Virus record (IMG/VR): IMGVR_UViG_3300046005_001481
Location: 1-38,578 of that record
Origin: a virus
Length of the DNA: 38,578 nucleotides
Reading direction: 5' to 3' (one strand)
This document shows positions 13,256 through 20,416 of this stretch, piece by piece. Within the stretch, counting starts at the first letter, position 1, and each line of letters begins with the position of its first letter. The translations under genes and the position numbers were made by a program. The notes under the pieces were generated by a model that did not search any database, was not told the DNA's origin, and was given only the letters and a program-made list of their open reading frames with translations.

Positions 13256-14575
13256 ATGAACCAACACGAAAAGACCGTAAAGATATTAGAATCGTTCCTT
13301 AAGGACTACACCATGGAAGGTGTTTGTAGTTTTTTTGTTGACTCTGAAGAAGGAGCCAAATATGAGGAAGACAGAATTGCTGTTTATATAGTTTTGGATT
13401 TAGATTGGGTAAACAAGGAAATCACAAAGCCAGGATTTGTTGCAAATAGAATGAGAACGGGTCTTAAAGAAGAGATTAAGAAATACACAGGACTTGATGT
13501 TTATGTTGGTTCCACCGCTCGTAAATATAACGAAAGCAAAGAAATGAACGAATCTGTCGTTTACAATTATAAAAAAGGTAGAAATACAATACCTGAAAGA
13601 TTACCATTTGATGTTAATAAATTAATTGATGCAGGAGCAATCTTTATCACACCATCAATTGATGGTAAACCCACTTCTAAAAACTATAAGAAGTTTCTTA
13701 AATCTAAACATACTCACCTCATAACCCTTTATAATTTAAAACATTCAAGCCCTGATAGTTGGGTTCACACCGCAGTAACACGTTTCGCACCCCCAAAACA
13801 TTGGGAGGGCGAAGACTTTTCAAAGAATTTATATGATGGAAAGTATAATCAAATATTGTGGAGTTTGAATGAACTTGGTATTCCTTATGAATCAATGTTA
13901 ATTGATGAAGTTGATGAGAATATTAATGAATCTATTTCAACATATCTTCGTAGAAGATTGTCTTTTGAACATATGAAAGAAGATATTGATAATCTTGTTG
14001 ATTATGAACTAAATCCATGCGAATTTAATGATATTGGTGATTTCGTTGCCGAAGCCTGTGATATTTTGGCCCACAACTATCTTGAAGACCTTCAAGTATC
14101 ATTTAAAGATAAAGATGTGTTCTATATTAATCTTGTAGATTTATTTGGAAAACATCTTGTAAATGTATACAAAGAAAGATGTATGAAAGGTCTGAAAGAA
14201 TCAAAGAAAACTTATATGGTAACCGAATCACAATACAGTAAACTCTTGAATGAACAAACTGAAGAGATTTCAAAAGAAAATGCGATAAAGTTTTATAAAC
14301 TATTCAAAAAAATAGTGGATGGTAAGTTTTCAGAATTAACATATAATGAATCCCCTTATTGGTCAACTCATGAAGATGATGTTGCTTGGAGTAATTCCGA
14401 TAATGATGTTATAAGATATAATGATTATACGTTTCTTGTTGACAGAGACTTCTATTGGACTTTCATGAACTACCTTCCGATATCTCACACCACACTTAAA
14501 TTAATGTTTGCTAGATACTTTAGAGAAAAATTCCCTAACAAATTCTTTTTATCCGTCCAAGAGTTTGATTCATAA
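13256..14575 (+). CDS. Multimodular protein with an internal copy of the tag, 439 aa
   Basis: No enzyme family is recognised. Residues 1-90 form an alpha/beta module ending KKYTGLDVYVGST, a pattern echoed in the 14603 gene (RKSTGMPFILNYEST). Residues about 100-230 form a second module with a W-rich end. At residue 321 the sequence reads MVTESQYSKLLNEQ, an almost perfect copy of the N-terminal tag, so the last 119 residues look like a separate tagged protein fused behind the first. The ATG at 14216 could also start a shorter product. TATTTAT (13244-13250) drives the gene. Fusion or an internal cleavage site is inferred. Confidence 0.7.
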   Translation: MNQHEKTVKILESFLKDYTMEGVCSFFVDSEEGAKYEEDRIAVYIVLDLDWVNKEITKPGFVANRMRTGLKEEIKKYTGLDVYVGSTARKYNESKEMNESVVYNYKKGRNTIPERLPFDVNKLIDAGAIFITPSIDGKPTSKNYKKFLKSKHTHLITLYNLKHSSPDSWVHTAVTRFAPPKHWEGEDFSKNLYDGKYNQILWSLNELGIPYESMLIDEVDENINESISTYLRRRLSFEHMKEDIDNLVDYELNPCEFNDIGDFVAEACDILAHNYLEDLQVSFKDKDVFYINLVDLFGKHLVNVYKERCMKGLKESKKTYMVTESQYSKLLNEQTEEISKENAIKFYKLFKKIVDGKFSELTYNESPYWSTHEDDVAWSNSDNDVIRYNDYTFLVDRDFYWTFMNYLPISHTTLKLMFARYFREKFPNKFFLSVQEFDS

Positions 14576-14590
14576 CATATTAATTTGTAG

Positions 14591-14597
14591 TATTTAT
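14591..14597 (+). promoter_or_regulatory. TATTTAT motif upstream of the 14603 gene
   Basis: AGTATTTATATCAT precedes the ATG at 14603 with 5 nt between motif and start. Confidence 0.5.
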
Positions 14598-14602
14598 ATC
14601 AT

Positions 14603-15016
14603 ATGAAATATATCCTAACAGAATCACAATATAATCTTGTAGTAGAATCACAAAAGCGTATCCAACTTTTTCAAGAACTTATTGATGATAGAATGGATTA
14701 TATTCGTAAAGATTGCGATAATGGTGCTGATGATTATAGAGGAGATGTTGGCGCAGGAACTTGTAGACAAATCGAAGAACTTGAGAAAGTTAAGGTTACA
14801 GAGGCAGATTGGGTTACTATAAAACATAGTAATAGAGAAACAGAAGAGAAATATATGAGTGTAAAAATCATGGTATATTATTCTTCAATAAGACGAGGTG
14901 ATTTTGATGCAGATGACTTAACTTACGATTTGGAAAAAATAATACGTAAATCAACAGGAATGCCGTTCATCTTGAACTATGAATCAACAAATACAAACAC
15001 ATCTTTTGAGTGGTAA
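14603..15016 (+). CDS. Tagged unknown protein, 137 aa (MKYILTESQYNLVVES)
   Basis: The N-terminus MKYILTE-SQYNLVV matches the tag (L-T-E at 5-7). The body is acidic, with a helix containing Cys (DYIRKDCDNGADDY) and a C-terminal alpha/beta stretch (VKIMVYYSSIRRG to ILNYESTN). That stretch resembles the first module of the preceding 439-aa protein and the 104-aa protein at 15536, so these may be paralogues that arose by local duplication. It converges directly on the 60-aa gene at 15017, with no gap between stop codons. No known function. Confidence 0.7.
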   Translation: MKYILTESQYNLVVESQKRIQLFQELIDDRMDYIRKDCDNGADDYRGDVGAGTCRQIEELEKVKVTEADWVTIKHSNRETEEKYMSVKIMVYYSSIRRGDFDADDLTYDLEKIIRKSTGMPFILNYESTNTNTSFEW

Positions 15017-15199
15017 TTATTTTTCTTTTGAAATAATTCTAAATGTCGCCACTCGTTTACCATTAATGGTAGGCATACCATATTCATCTTTACCTATTGT
15101 TTTTACAGTTGTTTTCTTATTTTTGAATCTTCCTGTGTAGATAGTGTCTCCAATCTTTAACGGAATATATATTCCGTCTATTCTATTTTCTTTACTCAT
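15017..15199 (-). CDS. Unknown small protein, 60 aa
   Basis: The protein MSKENRIDGIYIPLKIGDTI continues as a basic beta-rich domain (TGRFKNKKTTVKTIGKDEYG and GKRVATFRII). The GDTI-x-GRFKNKK-x-x-VK pattern looks like a small SH3-like barrel or KOW-like fold of the type found in many phage genomes, with no assigned function. The start at 15199 replaces longer versions that would run over the divergent promoter. A TATTTAT motif (15205-15211, complement) lies 5 nt upstream. Confidence 0.65.
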   Translation of the reverse strand: MSKENRIDGIYIPLKIGDTIYTGRFKNKKTTVKTIGKDEYGMPTINGKRVATFRIISKEK

Positions 15200-15203
15200 A
15201 ATT

Positions 15204-15218
15204 AATAAATATTTATAA
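15204..15218. promoter_or_regulatory. Palindromic bidirectional promoter AATAAATATTTATAA
   Basis: TATTTAT is present on both strands in one near-palindrome (minus 15205-15211, plus 15210-15216). It serves the genes starting at 15199 (minus, 5 nt away) and 15231 (plus, 14 nt away). It is the most compact divergent arrangement in the window. Confidence 0.55.
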
Positions 15219-15230
15219 AAAACCATTACT

Positions 15231-15509
15231 ATGTTAATTGACGATTCTTTAGTCGGTAAAACTTTTAAAATAAAAGATGTACCTCCACCCGAACAATGTG
15301 AGAATTGTGATAGTTGTGTTCGATTACGTATAATGGAACTTGGAATGTATACAGGCGAATTAATCGAAATATCTGAACACCGACTAGGTCTTTGGATTGT
15401 AAACATCTTAAGTGATAATGGTACCGTATTATCACGGGTAATGATGAGAGATGATGCAATTAATAAAATTGTTTTAGAAGATGAAGAATGTAGGGTTAAA
15501 ATATATTAG
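15231..15509 (+). CDS. FeoA-like SH3 domain protein with CxxCxxC, 92 aa
   Basis: Residues 34-85 follow the FeoA pattern: a helix-ending RIMELGMYTGELIEI, the equivalent of L-x-x-x-G-x-x-x-G-x-x-[IV], then strands and a C-terminal DDAINKIVLED. FeoA domains are SH3-like barrels that bind partners or metals in iron uptake and in metal-dependent regulators. In front lies CENCDSC (about 23-29), a compact metal-binding site. The whole could be a small metal-sensing adaptor. It uses the plus-strand TATTTAT at 15210-15216. The family link is by pattern only. Confidence 0.55.
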   Translation: MLIDDSLVGKTFKIKDVPPPEQCENCDSCVRLRIMELGMYTGELIEISEHRLGLWIVNILSDNGTVLSRVMMRDDAINKIVLEDEECRVKIY

Positions 15510-15512
15510 ATA

Positions 15513-15519
15513 TATTTAT
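15513..15519 (+). promoter_or_regulatory. TATTTAT motif upstream of the 15536 gene
   Basis: ATATTTATAAATATAA lies 16 nt before the ATG at 15536, farther than the usual 4-8 nt. Confidence 0.45.
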
Positions 15520-15535
15520 AAATATAAAATTACTA

Positions 15536-15850
15536 ATGAAATCATATATTGTAACAGAAAAACAGTTTAGTAGAATTGTGGAATCAGAGACTTCATTTGA
15601 AGATGGTTCTATGGTTAAATTAATTCAAAGGTACTTAGATGATGTTGTTGTTCCTGAATCAAACCTTATTTGTGACGCAAAAGTATATCGACTTGAGAAG
15701 TCAGGTGATTATATGATTAGAATTTGGGTGAACCAAAAAGAACCTCATACACAAGATGATTCAGATGAACTAGTAGATTCAACGTGGGAAAGTATATACA
15801 ACATGTTTGATGTTATCACCTCAATTCACAGAGTTAAAAGTAATTGTTAA
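15536..15850 (+). CDS. Tagged unknown protein, 104 aa (MKSYIVTEKQFSRIVES)
   Basis: The N-terminus MKSYIVTE-KQFSRIVE is a tag variant (V-T-E with Ile before it). The rest is an alpha/beta domain (IQRYLDDVVVPESNLICDAK, then YMIRIWVNQ, then a helix) like the bodies of neighbouring tagged proteins. No family is recognised. It overlaps the convergent metallopeptidase-ParB gene by 4 nt at the stop codons, so the two transcripts are antisense to each other at their ends. Confidence 0.7.
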   Translation: MKSYIVTEKQFSRIVESETSFEDGSMVKLIQRYLDDVVVPESNLICDAKVYRLEKSGDYMIRIWVNQKEPHTQDDSDELVDSTWESIYNMFDVITSIHRVKSNC

Positions 15851-16839
15851 ACCTCAGCAAGTAATACTTTAGGTGTCATCCCTAACGCCGCAGCAGTACA
15901 AAGTCTTGTGTTACCAGCAACCAAATGATATCTATTACCAAACTTTAATATCATAGGACGACCGTAGTCTCCTTTAATTAAGGATTTCTTTAATATGTGA
16001 GGTGATGTCTTATTGTATTTTTTTGCAATTTCAACAACTTTTTTCATTTCCCCCTTCTTAACTTGAGTAGATTCTGTGTTTTCAAGTTTGGACCAAATAT
16101 CTTTAGTTAAGTCAATCTCTTTGGCTTTATTAAATGCGGATGTAACATCCTGAACTGTCGTTTCAAGGTCACCATCTCTACTTAAGTCTTGGACTGCTCT
16201 CTCGATTTCATCCATTTCACCATCGATATAATCGCTTTTATTTTTAATCAACTCATTTAATTCGTTTAATAATTCGGAGAATTCTTCGTAAGTACCAGTA
16301 TAAACATAATCCTCTAATCTGTCGTGGTTTCTAAAACCCATTTTTACGATATATTCAGGGTTGTTTCTCATAAATTCCAAAAATTTATTAATCCCTGTTG
16401 ATTCAGGAGATATTTCAGATATTACTTCTTCATTGACGGTCTCTCCGTAAGTAACTTCACTAAACTCAGGGTATTTCTTTTCAAACTTCTTGATGAATAT
16501 CCCTGATAATACATTACACATATTTTCTTCAGGACCTCCAATATCTTGAATCTTAACATCATCTCTAACTCCCATTTTTTGGTATTGGAATTCGTGAACC
16601 CATTCATGTGATACGGTTCTTAATATATCAATTAATAATCTTCCTTTGGCCAATACCACAATTTCATTATCAGGCATTCTAACACCTGTGGTCATTGGAA
16701 TCTCACGGGAGTCAGTGAACGTAATACGAACTTCTTGATTTAATGGTGATTGGGATTGTAAAAACTGAAGAAACTTCTTAATAACAAGAACTTCATTCTT
16801 CTTTGGAAACTCACCCAATTTTTTTAAACATACTTTCAT
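15847..16839 (-). CDS. Fusion of HExxH metallopeptidase domain and ParB-like domain, 330 aa
   Basis: The N-terminal domain has VSHEWVHEFQYQ with HEWVH at residues 78-82 and a downstream PEEN (103-106) that can supply the third zinc ligand, so it should be a zinc-dependent peptidase. A helical, acidic linker covers about 140-245. The C-terminal 38 residues, with GRPMILKFGNRYHLVAGNTR (293-312) and then AA, match the core of ParB/sulfiredoxin-type domains, whose G-x-T-R motif binds nucleotide (CTP in ParB). The combination suggests nucleotide-controlled proteolysis. TATTTAT (16845-16851, complement) lies 5 nt before the ATG. It could also be a virion enzyme, given its promoter class. Confidence 0.75.
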   Translation of the reverse strand: MKVCLKKLGEFPKKNEVLVIKKFLQFLQSQSPLNQEVRITFTDSREIPMTTGVRMPDNEIVVLAKGRLLIDILRTVSHEWVHEFQYQKMGVRDDVKIQDIGGPEENMCNVLSGIFIKKFEKKYPEFSEVTYGETVNEEVISEISPESTGINKFLEFMRNNPEYIVKMGFRNHDRLEDYVYTGTYEEFSELLNELNELIKNKSDYIDGEMDEIERAVQDLSRDGDLETTVQDVTSAFNKAKEIDLTKDIWSKLENTESTQVKKGEMKKVVEIAKKYNKTSPHILKKSLIKGDYGRPMILKFGNRYHLVAGNTRLCTAAALGMTPKVLLAEV

Positions 16840-16844
16840 TACGA

Positions 16845-16851
16845 ATAAATA
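16845..16851 (-). promoter_or_regulatory. TATTTAT motif upstream of the peptidase-ParB gene
   Basis: GATATTTATTCGTA precedes the ATG at 16839 on the minus strand. Confidence 0.5.
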
Positions 16852-16895
16852 TCAGGGATAGAAATAATGAACGAGTAAATGTCTAAAAGTTTAAT

Positions 16896-17237
16896 TTAAT
16901 AATCTCCATCTGAGTCCCATTCTTCAAGAACGAACTCTAACTTTATCCCAATCACGTGGCCGTAACGGTTCTTCCATGCAGTTCCTTTAAGTCCTCCACT
17001 TGAAGCGGAGTAATGCTCATTCACAGAAAGTTTATTCTCTTTATCTTTAACTCCTTCCATCGCAGAATGGAGTCTGTCTATTGCGGCATCTTTTAACATT
17101 TCAACAGTTGGAACCCCCGTACTAAACCATTCCCAATTAAGAGTATTCATCGCAAGATAACATCGTTCGAAATTAAATTCCTGTATGATTTCATCAATCA
17201 TTTTTTCTTCTAACATGTGTTGAGTTAATCTTCCCAT
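16896..17237 (-). CDS. Unknown phage-type protein, 113 aa
   Basis: An N-terminal helix (MIDEIIQEFNFERCYLAMNT) is followed by LNWEWFSTGVPTVEMLKDAA (33-52), a Trp-rich turn plus helix that I associate with a conserved small phage protein of unknown function, and by a basic Gly/Ser-rich loop and an acidic C-terminus. It is driven by TATCTTTG (17242-17249), only 4 nt before the ATG, so the mRNA should be leaderless. The 57-nt gap to the peptidase-ParB start at 16839 holds the latter's promoter. Transcribed early by promoter type. Confidence 0.65.
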   Translation of the reverse strand: MGRLTQHMLEEKMIDEIIQEFNFERCYLAMNTLNWEWFSTGVPTVEMLKDAAIDRLHSAMEGVKDKENKLSVNEHYSASSGGLKGTAWKNRYGHVIGIKLEFVLEEWDSDGDY

Positions 17238-17241
17238 ATTA

Positions 17242-17249
17242 CAAAGATA
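17242..17249 (-). promoter_or_regulatory. -7 box TATCTTTG directly before the 17237 start
   Basis: The box is 4 nt from the ATG. The nearest TTG is 26 nt upstream, so the -33 element is poor, but the box itself is exact. Confidence 0.5.
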
Positions 17250-17264
17250 GTAAAAATAGTTTAA

Positions 17265-17290
17265 TAAAAAAACCCCAACTTTCGTTGAGG
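17265..17290 (-). terminator. Terminator CCTCAAC-GAAA-GTTGGGG-T run, copy 1
   Basis: A 7-bp stem with a GAAA tetraloop and a T-tract on the minus strand, directly after the SpeD-like gene. The same terminator sequence recurs at 18786-18811. Confidence 0.8.
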
Positions 17291-17298
17291 TTTATAAC

Positions 17299-17691
17299 TT
17301 AGTTCCAATTTCCTTGTGAGGTTATTGTTGGTGTGCTGTTTCGGTCAATCATTACCCATTCTGCTTTGATAAGTCCCCAAGGGTTAAAACATTTCATTAC
17401 CTGTTCAAGAGTAAACTCCTTACAACTGTAGATATCAAACTGAACCATAGGTGGTTCTGCGTTGTCCCAAATGTGGATTGATGCGTGTGACGTTGCGAGT
17501 GTAACTGTTCCCGTCAGTCCTTCATTACCAGGGTCTGACACATAAACGCTAGTTGGACCAGCAACAACTTTCATCCCTACCGTCTCAACCAAATACGTAA
17601 ACCATTTATTTAATAATTCCTCTTTCTTTGGAGGATTTGTGACCCAACATTTAACTAATAAGTGTTGATGATAAGGATTAAATTTTTCCAT
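17299..17691 (-). CDS. speD: S-adenosylmethionine decarboxylase-like protein (SpeD family), 130 aa
   Basis: SpeD enzymes self-cleave at a Ser to make a pyruvoyl group and then decarboxylate AdoMet to the aminopropyl donor for spermidine. Here TSHASIHIW (67-75) matches the family core x-S-H-x-S-I-H-x-[YW], with Ser68 as the expected cleavage residue. FDIYSC (85-90) gives the conserved D-x-[YF]-x-C, whose Cys is the usual proton donor. The length fits the short prokaryotic type. The residue before the Ser is Thr rather than the usual Glu, so processing may differ. It may adjust polyamines that neutralise packaged DNA, which is inference. A strong terminator follows. Confidence 0.75.
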   Translation of the reverse strand: MEKFNPYHQHLLVKCWVTNPPKKEELLNKWFTYLVETVGMKVVAGPTSVYVSDPGNEGLTGTVTLATSHASIHIWDNAEPPMVQFDIYSCKEFTLEQVMKCFNPWGLIKAEWVMIDRNSTPTITSQGNWN

Positions 17692-17778
17692 TAAAAATAT
17701 GTGTTTTAATACATATATATCACGATTTTAAGAAATTTTAATTGATTGGTATAAACTTCCACCACCCTATGTATTTCA

Positions 17779-18765
17779 TTATTTTTTTAGATGGTTAAAT
17801 TTAAATTCTACTTGTGTATTTGGAGAGTCTTCACCCGTATATCTAAAACGAGTTCCAATGTAGTCTTTTAATTCACCTTTAAGTTTGGACTTAATATTAT
17901 CTTCAATAATTTTTGGAGTAATGTTTGGAATTTCACCTTTTAAATAATTTTGAGTTGTCGGAACTTCTATACCACCTTCTCTTTTTAAAACATCATAAAT
18001 GTCAACGGTAACAATTGCCTTATCGTCTTCAATATCAATGGATTTAACTTTGAATTTAATATTCACTTGAGGCGTGCCATAACCCCAAGTCTTAGATGTT
18101 TTTTTTCTCTTCGAAAGTTCAGATTCAACGTTTTTTAATTTTTTTAGTTTGGCTTGCATTATTTCTTCATGACTTTTCCCTTGTTCCAACATTCTCATTT
18201 CATCATTAGTTAATGTATAAACTTCATTGTCCAAATAGTCATTCCATGATACAGGGTCTGCGTTACCCATTTGTTTCGATGTTGAAGATGAGTATTTTTC
18301 AGTGGCCTCATACCATTTATCATCCTTATAAATGTAAATTGGGTACCATCCATAGGAAACAACCTTATAATATGGTTTTCCATTTCTGTCTTCACTCCAA
18401 TACCCTTCTAAGTTTGAACCTTTAAATGGTAATTGAGCTATTGTGTATTGACTAGCTTTAGGGTTTGAAGTCCCTTTACCTTTCATTTTTCTTGGGTCGA
18501 CAAAATTATCTTTAGTTAAATTAGAATAATCACCGTCTTTTCTATAGTTTAAAAGATATAATTCTAAGAGATATAATGAATATTGTTCAGGAATACTTAA
18601 ATAAGGTAAATAACCTTTAATTACCTCAATAAGAGCGGCTCTTGTTTTGTGTTTTTTCTTTTCGTTATTTAACATTTTAAATAACTTAGTAATAATGGCC
18701 ATAGATGGTGCATTAGACTGCTCAAGTATTTTTTTAAGTTGCGACTCTGAGATAATATATTCCAT
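17779..18765 (-). CDS. Tagged unknown protein, 328 aa (MEYIISESQLKKILEQ)
   Basis: The tag MEYIISE-SQLKKILEQ is perfect. A helical domain follows (about 20-85), then a beta-rich middle with many Tyr and Trp (YTIAQLPFKGSNLEGYWSED onward), a charged helical stretch (about 195-225) and a C-terminal alpha/beta part. No family is recognised. The start at 18765 rather than 18771 is chosen because TATTTAT (18770-18776, complement) then lies 4 nt upstream, as at 4707, where the same GAAT spacer occurs. No terminator follows before the SpeD-like gene 87 nt downstream. Candidate head-internal protein. Confidence 0.7.
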   Translation of the reverse strand: MEYIISESQLKKILEQSNAPSMAIITKLFKMLNNEKKKHKTRAALIEVIKGYLPYLSIPEQYSLYLLELYLLNYRKDGDYSNLTKDNFVDPRKMKGKGTSNPKASQYTIAQLPFKGSNLEGYWSEDRNGKPYYKVVSYGWYPIYIYKDDKWYEATEKYSSSTSKQMGNADPVSWNDYLDNEVYTLTNDEMRMLEQGKSHEEIMQAKLKKLKNVESELSKRKKTSKTWGYGTPQVNIKFKVKSIDIEDDKAIVTVDIYDVLKREGGIEVPTTQNYLKGEIPNITPKIIEDNIKSKLKGELKDYIGTRFRYTGEDSPNTQVEFKFNHLKK

Positions 18766-18769
18766 ATTC

Positions 18770-18776
18770 ATAAATA
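18770..18776 (-). promoter_or_regulatory. TATTTAT motif upstream of the 18765 gene
   Basis: GGTATTTATGAAT precedes the ATG at 18765 on the minus strand, with a spacer identical to that of the gene starting at 4707. Confidence 0.5.
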
Positions 18777-18785
18777 CCTTAAGAA

Positions 18786-18811
18786 TAAAAAAACCCCAAC
18801 TTTCGTTGAGG
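18786..18811 (-). terminator. Terminator CCTCAAC-GAAA-GTTGGGG-T run, copy 2
   Basis: Same sequence as 17265-17290. It follows the zinc-motif protein gene at 18820-19560 and insulates it from the tagged gene downstream. Confidence 0.8.
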
Positions 18812-18819
18812 TTTATGTT

Positions 18820-19560
18820 CTACATGGTTCTCATGATAGCTTCGGTCATTCCTGTCCACTTTTTGATTTGGTTTTTTGGAATCCAAAACTCCATCTCCCC
18901 AATCTCCTCAACTCTCTTCAAGTAGTCCTCACGGAAACGAGCTGTCTCAGACGCATCTTTGATGTAAGGGATTTTCAAGTGTCCCGCACATATCTTACCC
19001 ATTCCTGTTAACATTGAGAACTCATCTGTCAAGTCTCTCATACAAGAGGTACAGATTTTACCACGTTTGATGGTCATTTTACCCGCGAATCTTACCGCTT
19101 TAGGACTAACACCTAACAAACGAGTGATGTCAATCAATGTAGGGTTGAACTCCAATCCATAAGTCTCTTTCAACTGTTGACCAATCTTACGACCGATTAC
19201 GATTGTCTCACCTGGAGTCGGCCAGTTCATACGGATGGTCTTCTCTTTGTCTTCCTCTTTTTGAATCTGAGACAAAGCGGCTGACTTTTGTTTCTCAGTT
19301 AAGGTACCATACTTTTGGAACTTAGATGCGATGTCCTTAACGAACGTGTTCTCACCTTTGTACTCAACGATGCGTTTCATGTCTTCAGTCATTTCTTCAG
19401 TTTTAACGGTTGCAACCGCGTTAAGACATTTTTCAACAGCGGCTAACTGTTTAGGAGTTAGACCTCCGTATTTTGATATGGTATCTTTCATCTTGATGAC
19501 GAAAGAATTTTGACCTTGATAGTTACGTACTTTTTCGATTGTGGAGATTGTAGGAGTCAT
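18820..19560 (-). CDS. Two-repeat helical protein with C-terminal zinc motif (DUF6011-like), 246 aa
   Basis: Residues 18-46 (NSFVIKMKDTISKYGGLTPK to AAVEKCL) and 71-99 (NTFVKDIASKFQKYGTLTEK to ALSQI) are repeats of one helical unit, known from many phage proteins. The C-terminal third has Cys170, Cys173, Cys191 and His194 (CTSCMRDL and GMGKICAGH), a treble-clef-like zinc site as in DUF6011 proteins. Nucleic-acid binding is likely but unproven. It is driven by a TTG-N19-TATATTTG promoter. Its codons are richer in G and C than those of neighbours, which suggests high early expression. A related zinc pattern (CVMC...GMGQIC) is in the 20417-20734 gene. Confidence 0.75.
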   Translation of the reverse strand: MTPTISTIEKVRNYQGQNSFVIKMKDTISKYGGLTPKQLAAVEKCLNAVATVKTEEMTEDMKRIVEYKGENTFVKDIASKFQKYGTLTEKQKSAALSQIQKEEDKEKTIRMNWPTPGETIVIGRKIGQQLKETYGLEFNPTLIDITRLLGVSPKAVRFAGKMTIKRGKICTSCMRDLTDEFSMLTGMGKICAGHLKIPYIKDASETARFREDYLKRVEEIGEMEFWIPKNQIKKWTGMTEAIMRTM

Positions 19561-19583
19561 ATGTCTTATTGTTTTTGTGAATA

Positions 19584-19613
19584 CAAATATAGTGAATACC
19601 TACGATATTACAA
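19584..19613 (-). promoter_or_regulatory. Host-type promoter TTG-N19-TATATTTG
   Basis: TTG (19611-19613) and TATATTTG (19584-19591) on the minus strand drive the 18820-19560 gene. The -33 part overlaps the end of the next upstream gene. Confidence 0.65.
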
Positions 19614-19615
19614 AA

Positions 19616-19804
19616 CTATTTCTTCACAATAAATTCTACATTATTATCTTCAAAACGAATCCCAACAATCTCGCCACCGTTTCCATTCTCATTGGCCTCC
19701 ACCAATTCCATAAACTTCTTCAAGTCTACCGCTCTGTAGAAGATACCTCCTTGAGCTTTCTCACCATCAAAGGTGTCTTTCCAAAATATCTTATTCTCAA
19801 ACAT
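19616..19804 (-). CDS. Unknown small protein, 62 aa
   Basis: The protein MFENKIFWKDTFDGEKAQGG continues to an alpha/beta C-terminus (FYRAVDLKKFMELVEANEN, then IVGIRFEDNNVEFIVKK). The layout of strand-helix-strand-strand suggests a tiny ferredoxin-like fold. No family is recognised. It ends 2 nt from the -33 box of the downstream gene's promoter. Its own promoter is not clear, and a terminator region (19847-19878) separates it from the gene upstream. Confidence 0.65.
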   Translation of the reverse strand: MFENKIFWKDTFDGEKAQGGIFYRAVDLKKFMELVEANENGNGGEIVGIRFEDNNVEFIVKK

Positions 19805-19846
19805 TGTCTTATCTTTTAATTGTCAACCCAAATTAAATATATTATT

Positions 19847-19878
19847 AAAAAAATCCCCATGAGGGGATTTATTTTTTA
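19847..19878 (-). terminator. Hairpin terminator AAATCCCC-ATGA-GGGGATTT
   Basis: An 8-bp stem flanked by A- and T-tracts on both sides, so it can work in both directions. It follows the 19879-20334 gene on the minus strand. Confidence 0.75.
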
Positions 19879-20334
19879 TTAGTTTTGAGTGAAAGCTTTG
19901 TCAGCCCAAGTTTTGGCTCCGAATCGACCCCATAATTCCATGTCACACATGTCAGAGAACGATTGTCTCATGGTTCCTACAGTCATTACTTCTAAGAAAC
20001 CTTTGTCGATTGAGTACCACTTACCACCTTTGGTTGTGTATACGTTCATCCAGTGACCGAACTCATTCTTTACTTGGATGTTAACCAAAGAGTTTTTGGT
20101 CCATCCTCTCATCATCTCAGATGCTGTACCTTTACTGTCGTGGATGTTAATGAATCCCGCCTGACATTTGTTTGCGATACGGAACTCGTACTCTTTGTTT
20201 ACATCTTTGATGTGGTTGGAAACCATTACAGAGACTCTCTTGTTCTTTACTGTGGTGTCAAAAGAACCGTAGAATACGTCTCCTGCTAATGTTCCTTCTG
20301 TTACTTTGATTAGGGTGTTGGTGTTGGTTGTCAT
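19879..20334 (-). CDS. Unknown early-type protein, 151 aa
   Basis: The N-terminal half is beta-rich (TEGTLAGDVFYGSFDTTVKN then RVSVMVSNHI) and the C-terminal half has Trp-rich turns (GHWMNVYTTKGGKWYSIDKG) and an amphipathic helix ending MCDMELWGRF. No family is recognised. A perfect TTG-N20-TATATTTG promoter (20357-20387) precedes it and a strong terminator follows, so it is a single-gene early unit. Its codons are as G/C-ending as those of the 18820-19560 gene, again pointing to strong expression. It may be a small takeover protein by this reasoning. Confidence 0.7.
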   Translation of the reverse strand: MTTNTNTLIKVTEGTLAGDVFYGSFDTTVKNKRVSVMVSNHIKDVNKEYEFRIANKCQAGFINIHDSKGTASEMMRGWTKNSLVNIQVKNEFGHWMNVYTTKGGKWYSIDKGFLEVMTVGTMRQSFSDMCDMELWGRFGAKTWADKAFTQN

Positions 20335-20356
20335 ATCTTTCTTGTTTTTGGTTAAA

Positions 20357-20387
20357 CAAATATAAGGAATAATACATTACCCACCAA
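20357..20387 (-). promoter_or_regulatory. Host-type promoter TTG-N20-TATATTTG
   Basis: TTG (20385-20387) and TATATTTG (20357-20364) on the minus strand, spacing exactly 20 nt, with a leader of about 20 nt before the ATG at 20334. Confidence 0.7.
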
Positions 20388-20416
20388 ATTTATTTTTCAT
20401 ATCCACATAAATTAAA

